DNA of 64,000 bases from Microbulbifer sp. MI-G (GTDB lineage Bacteria; Pseudomonadota; Gammaproteobacteria; Pseudomonadales; Cellvibrionaceae): positions 4,361,001 to 4,425,000 of the forward strand of contig NZ_CP098023.1 of assembly GCF_030440425.1 (NCBI RefSeq). Reading direction: 5' to 3'. Shown here one piece after another: positions 21,110 through 30,474 of the stretch (position 1 is the stretch's first letter; each line of letters begins with the position of its first letter). The notes beneath the pieces are model-generated. The model saw only the letters and a program-made list of their open reading frames with translations, ran no database searches and had not been told where the DNA came from. Made by a program: the position numbers and the translations under genes.

Positions 21110-21868
21110 ATGCAAGAGGCATTCGCGGAAGTGTTTCCTTACCGCACTGAGTACAAAAAAAAGTCCATTCGCAGCTATGTGATGCGTGCAGGGCGTATTA
21201 CAGAGGGGCAGCGCCGGGCTTTTGATACTTACTGGAGTCAGTATGGGCTGTCCCTGTTCGATGGACCACTCAATGTCCGTGCGGTTTTTGGCCGCGAGGC
21301 CCCGCTGGTTCTGGAGATCGGCTTTGGTATGGGAGATTCCCTGCTGGCGATGGCGCAGGCGGAGCCGGAAAAGGATTTTATCGGCATTGAAGTACACCCG
21401 CCCGGCGTTGGAAGGTTGATCAACAACGCCGGCAAGACCGGGGTAAAGAATCTGCGCGTGTATATGGCCGATGCCCTGGACGTTTTAAACGATTGTATCC
21501 GCAATGGCAGCCTGGACCGGTTCCAATTGTATTTTCCCGACCCCTGGCACAAGAAAAAGCACCACAAGCGCCGTATTGTGCAGCCCGAATTTGTGCAGCT
21601 GATCTGCAGCAAACTCAAGACCGGTGGCCAACTGCATATGGCCACAGACTGGCAGAGTTACGCCGAGCATATGCAGGCGGTACTGCAGGCGGCGCACCCG
21701 TTAACAAACACCGCCGCCGGTGGGGGCCCTGTGGAGCGCCCTGCGTGGCGCCCGCAAACCAAGTTTGAGCGCCGCGGCCAGCGCCTTGGGCACGGGGTCT
21801 GGGACCTGCTCTACCGGCGCCTGCCCGATGCCACTCCTGCCCAGAGAAAGCCCTCCGAGCATGACTGA
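21110..21868 (+). CDS. trmB: tRNA (guanine-N7-)-methyltransferase
   Basis: Forms m7G46 in tRNA. 252 residues. It has the SAM loop [30 protein letters not shown], and the family signature [15 protein letters not shown]. The C-terminal [19 protein letters not shown] is typical. It marks the right edge of the GC-rich core block. Confidence 0.97.
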   Translation: MQEAFAEVFPYRTEYKKKSIRSYVMRAGRITEGQRRAFDTYWSQYGLSLFDGPLNVRAVFGREAPLVLEIGFGMGDSLLAMAQAEPEKDFIGIEVHPPGVGRLINNAGKTGVKNLRVYMADALDVLNDCIRNGSLDRFQLYFPDPWHKKKHHKRRIVQPEFVQLICSKLKTGGQLHMATDWQSYAEHMQAVLQAAHPLTNTAAGGGPVERPAWRPQTKFERRGQRLGHGVWDLLYRRLPDATPAQRKPSEHD

Positions 21869-21942
21869 GTCACTTTTTTATTTTATCAATCAAGGAACAA
21901 CTGCCGAATAAAAAATGTATGCAACTGATGGATCTGGCTGAT

Positions 21943-22086
21943 TTAAAGCCGGCCAAGCAATTGATGCGCCTTTGGAACAAGATAAAAGTACATTAGCGGA
22001 ACCAAAATTGCGGTCATAATCAGTGATTTTACCCCAATCGATAATTGTAAATTCAATACCTGTATAGCCAACGATAATGGTGTCAT
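21943..22086 (-). pseudogene. Membrane-tail remnant, possibly of an antibiotic-biosynthesis-monooxygenase-type protein
   Basis: A 47-codon open frame between trmB and the DUF5329 gene. It encodes a hydrophobic segment (SLIMTAILVPLMYFYLVPK) followed by a short tail. This resembles the C-terminal membrane end of some monooxygenase-domain proteins; no upstream domain is left, and neighbouring frames carry stops. Seen: AT-rich DNA with a short hydrophobic frame. The family assignment is a guess. Confidence 0.3.
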
Positions 22087-22191
22087 CTTTTAATACGCGA
22101 GCTACTGTCGCTGGTTGTTATTAGTATAAATCCCGCAATGCCAATTCCACTGGAAACTTATAATAGCTTAAATTAGAATTTTCTTCTATTA

Positions 22192-22599
22192 CTAATCAGT
22201 TTCATCGCTACGATATTTCTGAAGTGCGATCAGAAGCCAGTCAGACGAAAGCTGCTTATTTTTTTGACTATCGCAGTATGTATAATAGGGCCTCCCAGAT
22301 AAAGCGCTTTTTGATGCAGCCAGCTCAATAAATTGTTCTGCACTATTTATGTCATCTCTGAAGTAATTGTATTTCCTCTGTATATGTTTCACAGCCTCAT
22401 CTGCTGTATGTGGCTTGCCATTTCGAATAAATGTACAATTCGAATTTAAAACGAAACCTATTAAGTATTCTATTTCTTTTTTTGCCGTCTCAGTAGACAA
22501 ACAAACAGGTACCATTGAGAGAAAACCCAATAAGACAAGAAATTTCTTATGGTTGATCCGCGATTTTGAGCCCCTGTTAACAAACCAATCCAACTTCAT
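22192..22599 (-). CDS. DUF5329 family exported protein
   Basis: About 135 residues. It has a basic start, a hydrophobic signal (FLVLLGFLSMVPVCLS), then a DUF5329-like domain with EIEYLIGFVLNSNCTFIRNG, EAVKHIQRKYNYFRDDI and AEQFIELAASKSALSGRPY. The protein is probably periplasmic; function unknown. ATG 22599 has GGGAG 8 nt upstream; an ATG at 22620 is the alternative. Confidence 0.8.
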   Translation of the reverse strand: MKLDWFVNRGSKSRINHKKFLVLLGFLSMVPVCLSTETAKKEIEYLIGFVLNSNCTFIRNGKPHTADEAVKHIQRKYNYFRDDINSAEQFIELAASKSALSGRPYYTYCDSQKNKQLSSDWLLIALQKYRSDETD

Positions 22600-22745
22600 T
22601 ACACCACTCCCAGCAAACACAGTCTATTAAAACCCCTGTTCAAGAAAGGTGCACTAGATAGCGGATGTCTATTGGATTAATGCTTTCAGCAAGGATGCAA
22701 TCAACCAACAAACTATCCTTTAATACAAGCTATTTTTCCGGTGGA

Positions 22746-23708
22746 TCAAGTTGTTGGCAATCCGACCATTTTGCCACTTTCCTGCCAAAGCTTGTCCCGG
22801 GCTTTATCATCGCTTGCCAGTTCAGAGGGATCGGGATAAGTGAGATCACCACGTACCAGTGATGCGTAGACCTGCCCTTCTGGTGGTGTCACATATCCCA
22901 GTGTCAGATCAGCAAGTGCTTCCCCCGCGCGCTCCGGTGAGCCCGGATACATCATCGGAATAAAATTGCTTCCCAGACGGAGAAATGCATGCAGGAGAGC
23001 GCTGTTCATCAGGAGGCGTTGCCATTTTGCGGAATGGCGTGATAATGAAGTTCCAACGGTTAAGCCCGGATTGTAAGCAATAATCTGGCATTCTTTTTCT
23101 TTGACAAGATCCTGGATAACCAGTGAACGTGCTGTCAACAGATTACAGAGCTTTGACGCGGCGTAGGCTCTCATCCCGGAGCCATCCGCCCTGGAGCTTG
23201 ACCACAAGCCAATATCCAGGGGTTTTGGTGCCTGGGCGTGAACATCGCTGGTTGTGATAATTAACCTTCCCCGGTGCGACATTTTTGGCAAGAGCAGTCG
23301 GGCCAACAAATAGTGCGCCAAATGATTAACGGCAAAGGTTACTTCAAATCCATCCTTGGTTGCCTGCGTCGTGTTGCTGAAGGCCGTACCCGCATTCAGT
23401 ACAAGCGCATCGATGGATTCACTTTCGAGGGTTTCCCGAACCATGCCAGCAAATGCCCACACACTTTCCAGAGAAGAAAGATCGAGTGGCAGCGATTCAC
23501 CGAATTCAGGCGAAGCCCCTCTGGTGCCCACAATTATCCGGCAGTTTGACGAGGCGATCCTCCTCAAAGCATTGGCGCCAATTCCGGCTGTTGCTCCGGT
23601 CATCACCACTACACGCAGGCGACCTTTATTTTCGCTATCTTTCTGTGACATATCTCTGTCTCCCAGGTTAGTTGCAGGTATGCCGTGTTTGCTGCTGTTG
23701 ATGCTCAT
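22746..23708 (-). CDS. Short-chain dehydrogenase/reductase (retinol dehydrogenase-like)
   Basis: About 320 residues, Rossmann fold: cofactor loop VVVMTGATAGIGANALR near residue 35, LVLNAGTAF, a serine in ITTSDVHAQ and catalytic YAASK. The order of motifs resembles retinol-dehydrogenase/WW-oxidoreductase-like SDRs. ATG 23708 has AGGAGA 8 nt upstream. It is the last gene of the minus-strand operon starting at 28034. Substrate unknown. Confidence 0.85.
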   Translation of the reverse strand: MSINSSKHGIPATNLGDRDMSQKDSENKGRLRVVVMTGATAGIGANALRRIASSNCRIIVGTRGASPEFGESLPLDLSSLESVWAFAGMVRETLESESIDALVLNAGTAFSNTTQATKDGFEVTFAVNHLAHYLLARLLLPKMSHRGRLIITTSDVHAQAPKPLDIGLWSSSRADGSGMRAYAASKLCNLLTARSLVIQDLVKEKECQIIAYNPGLTVGTSLSRHSAKWQRLLMNSALLHAFLRLGSNFIPMMYPGSPERAGEALADLTLGYVTPPEGQVYASLVRGDLTYPDPSELASDDKARDKLWQESGKMVGLPTT

Positions 23709-23724
23709 GTCCGGCTCTCTCCTG

Positions 23725-24798
23725 TTATTCCAGCCCTGTCTTCCTGACAAATGACTCAGACGTTAATTCAAAAGGCTGCCCAACCTCTAGAGTAATAAAT
23801 TCTGATGGTTTGATATTCGCTTTCTTTTTGGCCTCTTCGAGAAACTTGATCGGCTCGTTGATAGCTTCGGCGGTGAGCTGGAATGTTCCGTAGTGCATGC
23901 CAATAGATATGCCGGCCTGGAGATCAAGATGAGCTTGCACAGCATCAGAAGGATCCATATGGACCTCCTGGAAGAATTCCCTGGGGGCATAGGCACCAAT
24001 CGGTAAAAAAGCAATATCGACGGGGCCAAAGCGTTCAAATGTGCGTTTATAGTGATCGGCGTAACCACTGTCGCCACCAAAATAAATTTTTTGCCCATCG
24101 ATTTCCAGCAGGAATCCGCCCCACAATGTTGAATTTCGATCTGTTAACCAACGGCCGGAGAAGTGTTGTACATCGAGAAACCAGAGCTGGAAATTGTCTG
24201 CAACTCTGGATGATTCCCACCAGTCAAGCTCAATGATTTGCTCTGATCCTGACAGCCGTGCACCCACCCCAAGCCCCATGTATAATTTGGGATTATCTCG
24301 CTCAGCCAGCGCTTGAATGGAATTGAGATCCAAATGATCATAATGATCATGGCTGATGACGATAACATCGATTGGTGGCAAGTTTTCGATCGCTATACCC
24401 GGGCGATGGACGCGTTTCGGACCTACGAATGAGAATGGACTCGTACGTTCTGAAAACACCGGGTCTGTAAGAATATTAAACTCCCCAGTTTGAATTAAAA
24501 ACGTCGCATGGTTGATAAAGGTGATGCGGGTATTGGAATCAGAAACCCTCTTGATTGGTGACGTGTCAGTATGGATATCAATCCACTCCGGCCAAACTGC
24601 AGGTTCCACATCAGACTCAAGTGCGGCCTTGAACATTTCCCAGAATGAAAGAAAGTTGACGGGATTCGTGTTCTTAAAAACCTCATTTTCGAAGTTGGGG
24701 GAGATATGCCTTTTGTCCATATAAGAACTGGCACAAGCTGCGAGAATGACGACAATAAAAATGGCAGTTAAATATTTCAAATCATTAGCACCTAACAA
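23725..24798 (-). CDS. MBL-fold metallohydrolase lipoprotein (NAPE-PLD/RomA-like)
   Basis: A 357-residue protein. The signal ends in a lipobox (VVILAACASS). The beta-lactamase fold has NHATFLIQTGEFNILTDPVF, the metal motif ISHDHYDHLD, YFGGDSGYADHY, and a late HYGTFQLTAE. Order and spacing resemble the NAPE-phospholipase-D-like and RomA/UlaG-like branch, which acts on phosphodiester or lipid-like substrates. The role here is inferred only from its neighbours (two SDRs and an efflux pump). It lies 16 bp upstream of the terminal SDR gene. Confidence 0.84.
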   Translation of the reverse strand: MLGANDLKYLTAIFIVVILAACASSYMDKRHISPNFENEVFKNTNPVNFLSFWEMFKAALESDVEPAVWPEWIDIHTDTSPIKRVSDSNTRITFINHATFLIQTGEFNILTDPVFSERTSPFSFVGPKRVHRPGIAIENLPPIDVIVISHDHYDHLDLNSIQALAERDNPKLYMGLGVGARLSGSEQIIELDWWESSRVADNFQLWFLDVQHFSGRWLTDRNSTLWGGFLLEIDGQKIYFGGDSGYADHYKRTFERFGPVDIAFLPIGAYAPREFFQEVHMDPSDAVQAHLDLQAGISIGMHYGTFQLTAEAINEPIKFLEEAKKKANIKPSEFITLEVGQPFELTSESFVRKTGLE

Positions 24799-24819
24799 GT
24801 ATCGGAAGTTAAAACAGGA

Positions 24820-25734
24820 TCATTTTGCCAAAAATGGCTTAATCAGCATCTCTAATTGTCGCCATAGCGTTTCAGCTTTTTGTGTATCAAGTGCTGCATC
24901 CTCTTCAGGCAGAGACATGATCCCACAGGTATTATGCCAATAAGTGCCGTTTGGAATATCCTGACTTGCGGCAATCAATGCCGCCTGCGCCCCCTGTTTT
25001 TCTGAAATAAGAATTTTACTGGCCAACCAATGTCTGAACCCCTTGGGAATGCCACCGCCAAAGCCGCTTAAAATTACGCCCGGATGCACTGCAAAGGCTT
25101 GCAGGCTGGGATAGCGCCTTACCAACTCCAGTACCTGCCAGAGATTACCCAATTTGCTGCCCCCGTAAACATGATCCATTCTGTATTGGGAGGGATTCAC
25201 TTCACATTTTTTACTCACAAAATAAGCCTCGCCGGTTGTCATCACGATGCGGGGTTTTTCTGTGAACAGATTGCGTTCTTGCAACATCCGGTATAGCAAA
25301 TGATGGCCTAGTACGTTCACTGCAAAGGTCATCTCAATTTCATCGCTGGCCTGTTTCCGTTCGCGCATCGCCACACCGGAATTACAAATCAGGATATCAA
25401 TCTTCTGATTGCCCAACTGATCCACCGCGTTTGTAACCGAAGTCAGATTGGATAGGTCACAGTTAATGGAATCCACTTCAGGCAGAGTGCCTTTACCTCG
25501 AGACACACCCCGTGACAATGACACAACCTTTGCACCGCGCGCTAGCATCCCACGCGAGACAAACTCACCTACCCCTGCAGTACCCCCGGTGATCAAAACT
25601 GTCTTACCCTCCAGGAGAGGAAGATCGGGACATATCCTCGTTCGGGATCTCTGCCGAAACATGCAGGTGAACAGGCGTTTCGCCTTACGCTTCGATGCCG
25701 GATAAGGAATCATATTAATTGGCACATCAACCAC
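24820..25734 (-). CDS. Short-chain dehydrogenase/reductase
   Basis: 304 residues. NAD(P) loop VLITGGTAGVGEFVSRGM near residue 49, ILICNSGVAMRE, FAVNVLGHHLLYRML, MTTGEAYF and active-site YGGSKLGNLW. It is a second SDR of the same general type as the one at 22746 but clearly distinct in sequence. It overlaps the MFS gene by 8 bp, so it is translationally coupled to the efflux gene. Confidence 0.84.
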   Translation of the reverse strand: MVDVPINMIPYPASKRKAKRLFTCMFRQRSRTRICPDLPLLEGKTVLITGGTAGVGEFVSRGMLARGAKVVSLSRGVSRGKGTLPEVDSINCDLSNLTSVTNAVDQLGNQKIDILICNSGVAMRERKQASDEIEMTFAVNVLGHHLLYRMLQERNLFTEKPRIVMTTGEAYFVSKKCEVNPSQYRMDHVYGGSKLGNLWQVLELVRRYPSLQAFAVHPGVILSGFGGGIPKGFRHWLASKILISEKQGAQAALIAASQDIPNGTYWHNTCGIMSLPEEDAALDTQKAETLWRQLEMLIKPFLAK

Positions 25735-26965
25735 CTGTGTTTATCATTTGTGGCGAAGGGCTTTCACCAATATTTACCTGAGATCTGCTACCCCACATCA
25801 CGGCAATCACAGATAGCAGACCTGCAATCAACGCGCCCAACATCAGAGACTGCACGCTTGTGGTATAGATTCCACTGATCAACCAACCAAAAGCTAAAGC
25901 AATACAGCCGGAGAGAAAACTAATAGTTGAGTTTGCCAACCCTGCAACATGGCCCAGAGGCTGTAAGGCAATGGTGTTCATATTTCCTATTAATAGACCA
26001 AAGCAGAAAAAGATAGATGATACCGCTGCCAGGAAACCATAGAGCGGCAACGCTGCGAACAAGCCAAGGATGTATATCGAACCGCTGATTGCTATCACAC
26101 CGAGCAGTGCAAACCTGCAGATATCCTCCAAGCCGAAGTGTTTAACCAATTTAGCATTCAGGATACTGGCAATACCAATCGAGATAGCCGCCAGTGCAAA
26201 GAAAAATGCAAACAGGTTGTCAACGCCGAAAATACCGCGATAAATTTGTTCAGCAGACATGATATACCCCATGAAAACTCCCTGAATCAGTCCCAGTGCG
26301 ATCAGGTAGCTGCCAGTTATGCGGTTGGACAGGGTGGCACTGAGCCCTTCGAGAATCGCTGCAATACCTCCCGACCGCCGTTTGTCATGGGGCAGGGTTT
26401 CCGGCTGACGCACCCAGCTCCAAACAGCCGTAATGCAGCTGAGGGTGAACAATAGCCAGAATATGGCTCGCCAGCCTGCCAGGGACAAAATGCCCTGGCC
26501 AAGCATTGGCGCTATACAGGGCACCAGTATGAAAATCGACATGGCCCAGGACATGATCCTCGCCATCAAGGCTCCCTCGAAACGATCACGCACGATGGCA
26601 AGAGGGACAATCCTCAATGCTGCAGCGCCTGCGCCCTGCAGAAAGCGGCCGGCAATAAAAAGCATCGAGTTTTCAGCCAGGGCAGACACCAGACTCCCCA
26701 GCATAAATACTACCACTCCGACCAGCAGCGTTGGTCTGCGCCCGATACAGTCAGAAACCGGGCCATAAATCAGCTGTCCGATTGTCATCCCAAGAAACAG
26801 GACACCAACAATCAGCTGTGCTGCATTGCCTTCCGGCATGCCTAAGCTTGCAGCCATTTGTGGCATAGCAGGCAGAACCGCATCGATAGAAAGGGCACCC
26901 AGTGCGCTCATAATCGCGATCAGAGATACAAATTCGATCTCATTCTGCCTTCTCATAGTGGACAT
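25727..26965 (-). CDS. Bcr/CflA-type multidrug efflux MFS transporter
   Basis: A 412-residue, 12-helix transporter. It shows SIDAVLPAMPQMAASLG in the first helix region, the MFS A-motif GPVSDCIGRRPTLLVG, and RFLQGAGAAALRIVPLAIVR in helices 4-5, all Bcr/CflA hallmarks. ATG 26965 has GGGAG 8 nt upstream. It lies 4 bp after the upstream hydrolase gene and overlaps the downstream SDR, so it is a member of the MarR-associated operon. Confidence 0.88.
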   Translation of the reverse strand: MSTMRRQNEIEFVSLIAIMSALGALSIDAVLPAMPQMAASLGMPEGNAAQLIVGVLFLGMTIGQLIYGPVSDCIGRRPTLLVGVVVFMLGSLVSALAENSMLFIAGRFLQGAGAAALRIVPLAIVRDRFEGALMARIMSWAMSIFILVPCIAPMLGQGILSLAGWRAIFWLLFTLSCITAVWSWVRQPETLPHDKRRSGGIAAILEGLSATLSNRITGSYLIALGLIQGVFMGYIMSAEQIYRGIFGVDNLFAFFFALAAISIGIASILNAKLVKHFGLEDICRFALLGVIAISGSIYILGLFAALPLYGFLAAVSSIFFCFGLLIGNMNTIALQPLGHVAGLANSTISFLSGCIALAFGWLISGIYTTSVQSLMLGALIAGLLSVIAVMWGSRSQVNIGESPSPQMINTGG

Positions 26966-26969
26966 AGTA

Positions 26970-28034
26970 TTACTCCCAAATCTTCGTCCAAATCGAATTG
27001 ATCTCATCCGAAAATTCAAGCTTTTCTACATCCCCGCTATACATTTGAGCTGCACTGACATTAAGTTTCTCATCAAATTCAAACAATCCGCCAAAAAATG
27101 ATGCAGCAGGGTCAAAGGCAAAACCGAAACGCATATCTGTTAATAGCACTTGCGGGCTTCCATCTTTCTCTGCTTCTCTCACCTGGGCCCTTAACATATC
27201 TGTTGAGAACCACTTAAGAATTTTTCCCTGCTCACTGCTTAAAGCCTTATCAACCAACTCACCGGATTCACTTTCATAGTAATGCAGCTTAACGGAATTC
27301 CGTGCCACTGAGCTGAAAAAGCCCACTGCATAACGGCCATTACTGTCTTTGGCAACCACGCGCCATAGCAAAATATTAAACATCGTTGGTGATGCACGCA
27401 CATCAATTGGCGTAAAAGCTTCGCCTGATAATTGCTCGATTACATGTTTCCTTGCGTCCCAGGAATTGTGTATTCCCAGGCACAAATACAAGCTGGAAAA
27501 AACCAGGGCACCGGCTGCCCATACGCGATATTTCTTTTGCTGTTGAGATTTGACCAAGCCATAAATTATTGCCGCAACCATGGGCAAAGTGTATACAGGG
27601 TCAACAATGGCCACTCCATCCAGTGTAAAACGCTCATTACTTAGCGGTGTTAGAATTTGCGTGCCATAGGTTGTAAACAGGTCGAGCAATGGATGGGTGA
27701 TTAGCGCCCAAAAACACAGGTGATACCATGTCCAGAACTGCCCAACAGAAGCGCTTGCCGGATTCAAAGAAGCCCTGCCCTGCCGCCACGTGGCCCATTT
27801 CATAGCCAGCCATGCGATGGGGAGTGCGAACAAAGGTAGCAACAAAACTGAATGACTCAATCCACGATGGGTTGCCATATAGGCGAAGTCGTCGCTACCA
27901 ATGCTGAATAGAAAGTCCATATCCGGCAACAATCCACAGACTGCGCCCACAATAATCGCCTTGCGGCCCAGCTTGTTGCTGAACGCTGCCTGCCCTATAC
28001 AGGCACCAAGAGCTACTTGAGTGAGAGTGTCCAT
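26970..28034 (-). CDS. YdjM/DUF457-like membrane-bound metal-dependent hydrolase
   Basis: A 354-residue protein. The N-terminal ~200 residues form a multi-helix membrane domain with the family pattern MDTLTQVALGACIGQA, GLLPDMDFLF, THRGLSHSVLLLPLFA and ITHPLLDLFTTYGTQ, where conserved Asp/His residues are the presumed metal ligands. The C-terminal ~150 residues are soluble. It is the first gene of the five-gene minus-strand operon and divergent from marR. The substrate is unknown; family members are linked to phospholipid or stress functions. Confidence 0.82.
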   Translation of the reverse strand: MDTLTQVALGACIGQAAFSNKLGRKAIIVGAVCGLLPDMDFLFSIGSDDFAYMATHRGLSHSVLLLPLFALPIAWLAMKWATWRQGRASLNPASASVGQFWTWYHLCFWALITHPLLDLFTTYGTQILTPLSNERFTLDGVAIVDPVYTLPMVAAIIYGLVKSQQQKKYRVWAAGALVFSSLYLCLGIHNSWDARKHVIEQLSGEAFTPIDVRASPTMFNILLWRVVAKDSNGRYAVGFFSSVARNSVKLHYYESESGELVDKALSSEQGKILKWFSTDMLRAQVREAEKDGSPQVLLTDMRFGFAFDPAASFFGGLFEFDEKLNVSAAQMYSGDVEKLEFSDEINSIWTKIWE

Positions 28035-28207
28035 GACTCAGCAGTCTCCCCTATAAAGCCCTGTAACGCCTGCCTTGCTGTGCCCATTTACTTGGAAATA
28101 CACAGTTAAATCCCCACACAAAGCCGTTTGTGTCGGGGTTGCGGCTGCTGGATCTATAGCCATAAGCGCTCCTGAAGCCCAAACCTGTTGAAACACCATA
28201 TATTAAT

Positions 28208-28237
28208 CCAGAATACTAATCTAGAATAATATTCTGG
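28208..28237. promoter_or_regulatory. Candidate MarR operator between marR and the divergent operon
   Basis: A perfect inverted repeat CCAGAATA (28208-28215) / TATTCTGG (28230-28237). The repeated element TAGAATA lies inside, giving a second overlapping palindrome. It lies in the 335-bp divergent intergenic region, the expected place for a MarR site controlling both directions. Confidence 0.6.
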
Positions 28238-28369
28238 TCAAGTGCATTCTCTGGAATCCACAGGAAAATGTATTTACATTTCAAAAATAAGTGCTAGTTT
28301 ATGAAGTTGGCCGGTTGCACTGATTCCACTTGAAAGGTCACAGCTCTGCTATCTGTTCAATGAGTATGT

Positions 28370-28834
28370 ATGAAGAACATAAAACCCCCATCATCTGATA
28401 AACTCACACAAATTGAGGCAGCTCATCAAATTTTGTTGCAAGGTATTCAGCTTCGACAAAAACTCAATACGGCTTTACTGGAAAAGTGCGATATCACTCT
28501 TTCTGAGAAAGAGCTTTTGGCTAAAGTTTACATGTCAGGCGAACAGATACGCATGAGTGATGTTTCCAAAACACTCATGTTTACCGAGGGTGGCGCTACC
28601 AAGATAATAAAGAGACTCGCTGATCGTGGATTTGTGACACGGCAGCAATCTGAACATGATGGACGCGTATTTCTTATCGATATTACCAATTCTGGTGCTG
28701 AAAAGCTGGCTGATGCCCTGCAGACCATGGAATCAGTAGCCTACCCATTGATGAAAGAGACATTGACCACCAAGGAATGTGAAACCCTTACAAAGCTACT
28801 CAAGAAGCTCAACGCAAACGCTTTGGGTGCTTGA
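28370..28834 (+). CDS. MarR family transcriptional regulator
   Basis: 154 residues with a winged helix-turn-helix: SEKELLAKVYMSGEQIRMSD, MFTEGGATKIIKRLADRGFV, then the wing TRQQSEHDGRVFLIDITNSG. Typical MarR size. Divergent from the hydrolase/MFS/SDR/MBL operon, so it probably represses that operon and itself; ligand unknown. Confidence 0.88.
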   Translation: MKNIKPPSSDKLTQIEAAHQILLQGIQLRQKLNTALLEKCDITLSEKELLAKVYMSGEQIRMSDVSKTLMFTEGGATKIIKRLADRGFVTRQQSEHDGRVFLIDITNSGAEKLADALQTMESVAYPLMKETLTTKECETLTKLLKKLNANALGA

Positions 28835-28900
28835 CAGCCCAACTTTATAGCACACACCATACCCTATGGCCTGTCTACTTATACAGAGCGTAGAGGCAAT

Positions 28901-29533
28901 ATGAATTTCATCCACATTGAGAGTCGACAGATTCCAGTAAAAATTGCCAGCTTTATTATTTTTATTCGATCAGAGCGTGTAAATATTCAAACGGGAGATT
29001 GGTGTGACAACCCGATGGTGAGTGTTAGATACGACTTCGAAATCATAGTAGACAACAATTCTGGAGATGATGGCGCACTTGCACCAGCCTGTAGTATATC
29101 ATTCTTATATGAAGAATATAAAGATTGCGATGTAACACATCTACCACTTGAAAAAAATACAGCGCATTATCCATTTGAGATCCAAAATAATATTGCTGAT
29201 TCATGGGAAGCTGTTTTAGGAAATGATTCCTGGGAATTGGAAAATAACCGAATGACAGTGAGAAGCTTCGAGGGGAACTGTGCTCAAGTTCTCTGGGAAG
29301 CCGAATATGGTGATGTGGATAATCGACGTATTTTTCTCTTTGAGGGCTCGGTTACCTTTGATGGAATACTCGTTTGGGCAAATACTGAGACGGATATCGA
29401 AGCAGCAATTTCTCAAACCTGGAACCCAGAACTTCTGCGCAATCGACTATTTCAGGTCAGCAAGAAGGTTGACCTTGAACAATCTCCCGCGCATTGGGAG
29501 GTACAGTACCAACTTCGAAAAGTTATACCTTGA
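28901..29533 (+). CDS. Hypothetical protein
   Basis: About 210 residues, acidic, with no signal peptide or membrane helix. I do not recognise a family. The segment SWEAVLGNDSWELENNRMTV, then RIFLFEGSVTFDGILVW suggests a beta-rich soluble domain. AGAGG precedes ATG 28901. The DNA is AT-rich and the gene lies between marR and an IS110 remnant, so it is accessory. Confidence 0.55.
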   Translation: MNFIHIESRQIPVKIASFIIFIRSERVNIQTGDWCDNPMVSVRYDFEIIVDNNSGDDGALAPACSISFLYEEYKDCDVTHLPLEKNTAHYPFEIQNNIADSWEAVLGNDSWELENNRMTVRSFEGNCAQVLWEAEYGDVDNRRIFLFEGSVTFDGILVWANTETDIEAAISQTWNPELLRNRLFQVSKKVDLEQSPAHWEVQYQLRKVIP

Positions 29534-29630
29534 TTTTTAGCCCTGGTGTTTCAAACTCTGTGTTAACCAAATAGTCCCACTGGTTGACCTATCTCTCGAC
29601 TTTATTCCGCTTGCTGTAGATCTCTCAGTC

Positions 29631-29969
29631 ATGTTCTCTGATACCCAATCGGCGCTGAATCGTGCCAAATTCCTTCCCAAGTCTTTTCAGGTGGACTATC
29701 GCCAGCCTATTAAATTTCTGGATAGGACAATTGAACCTATGGATCAGAAGCTTGGTAAGATAATCGTGAGTGAGCAGCTGAAAACAGTTCCTGGCGTTAG
29801 TAAATTACTGACCACTACATTGATTGCAGAGCTTCCCGAACTTGGAAATCTCAACCCTAAGGAGATAGCTGTCTTGGTGGGGATCACACCCTTTAACCGT
29901 GGCAATGAAGAAGATGATTTTAGTGCTGAATACGATGGTAAGAGGAGGTGCTTTCAGGGAAGGGCATGA
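29631..29969 (+). pseudogene. IS110-family transposase remnant
   Basis: 112 codons matching the C-terminal transposase_20 part of IS110/IS1111 elements: LKTVPGVSKLLTTTLIAELP, ELGNLNPKEIAVLVGITPFN, then a broken GKRRCFQGRA. The N-terminal DEDD catalytic domain is missing, and the frame stops where the family normally continues. It is a dead remnant. It sits 33 bp from an attC-like R' box; the IS1111 branch is known for insertion into attC sites. Confidence 0.75.
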
Positions 29970-30002
29970 TGTCAAACTGGCTGCTTGAGATCACAGTCGC
30001 TT

Positions 30003-30009
30003 GTTATAT
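30003..30009 (-). other. attC-like R' box (orphan, next to IS110 remnant)
   Basis: GTTATAT, identical to the R' box at 37623-37629 of the main array. It overlaps the stop codon of the small gene to its right, the same arrangement as in the array. The other half of the site is not recognisable and seems replaced by the IS110 remnant. Confidence 0.4.
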
Positions 30010-30318
30010 GCTGCCATAGCTGAGCTCCACCCCCAGCTTTTCATTAGCAATTCGCCATTTCAATATTTTTGAGGTGACCCAGGTGTCCTCACTTGAACTT
30101 AATTTACTTGGCGCTTCGCTTGTATCTACAGACCAATAAAAATTACCCGATTCAACTCCAAGGCACGCCTCATCGTTTATCTGATCGTAATTTTCAAGAC
30201 TTGGGACAATATTTATGCGAGTAACCTTTTCAAACAACAACTCAATACACGAGGGATCTTCAAATTGTCTCTGAATAACGAACACTATAGAAGTATCTAG
30301 CTCACCACTACATGTCAT
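30004..30318 (-). CDS. Hypothetical protein (possible isolated gene cassette)
   Basis: 104 residues, acidic; no family recognised. No signal or membrane segment. Its TAA stop lies inside a GTTATAT box, as in several cassettes of the 36.6-45.7 kb array. This suggests an isolated cassette left downstream of glmS. The start at 30318 is the first ATG of the frame and unsupported by a strong ribosome binding site. Confidence 0.45.
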   Translation of the reverse strand: MTCSGELDTSIVFVIQRQFEDPSCIELLFEKVTRINIVPSLENYDQINDEACLGVESGNFYWSVDTSEAPSKLSSSEDTWVTSKILKWRIANEKLGVELSYGSI

Positions 30319-30446
30319 TGAGTGGTTTTCACGTACTCTGTGTTTGGTTCACATGTGAGCTTCTTTTTAACACTAATCCAGGCCATGAAAGACACTCCCC
30401 AAGTCACATAATGCCGTGCACACTGGTCGGAAATATGAACGCGGGA

Positions 30447-30474
30447 TTACCAGCCCGCTGGGCCAGGCTGGTAA
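30447..30474 (-). terminator. Stem-loop downstream of glmS
   Basis: A perfect TTACCAGCC / GGCTGGTAA inverted repeat with a 10-nt loop, 17 bp after the glmS stop. There is no T-run on the glmS strand, so termination is plausible but not typical. Confidence 0.45.
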
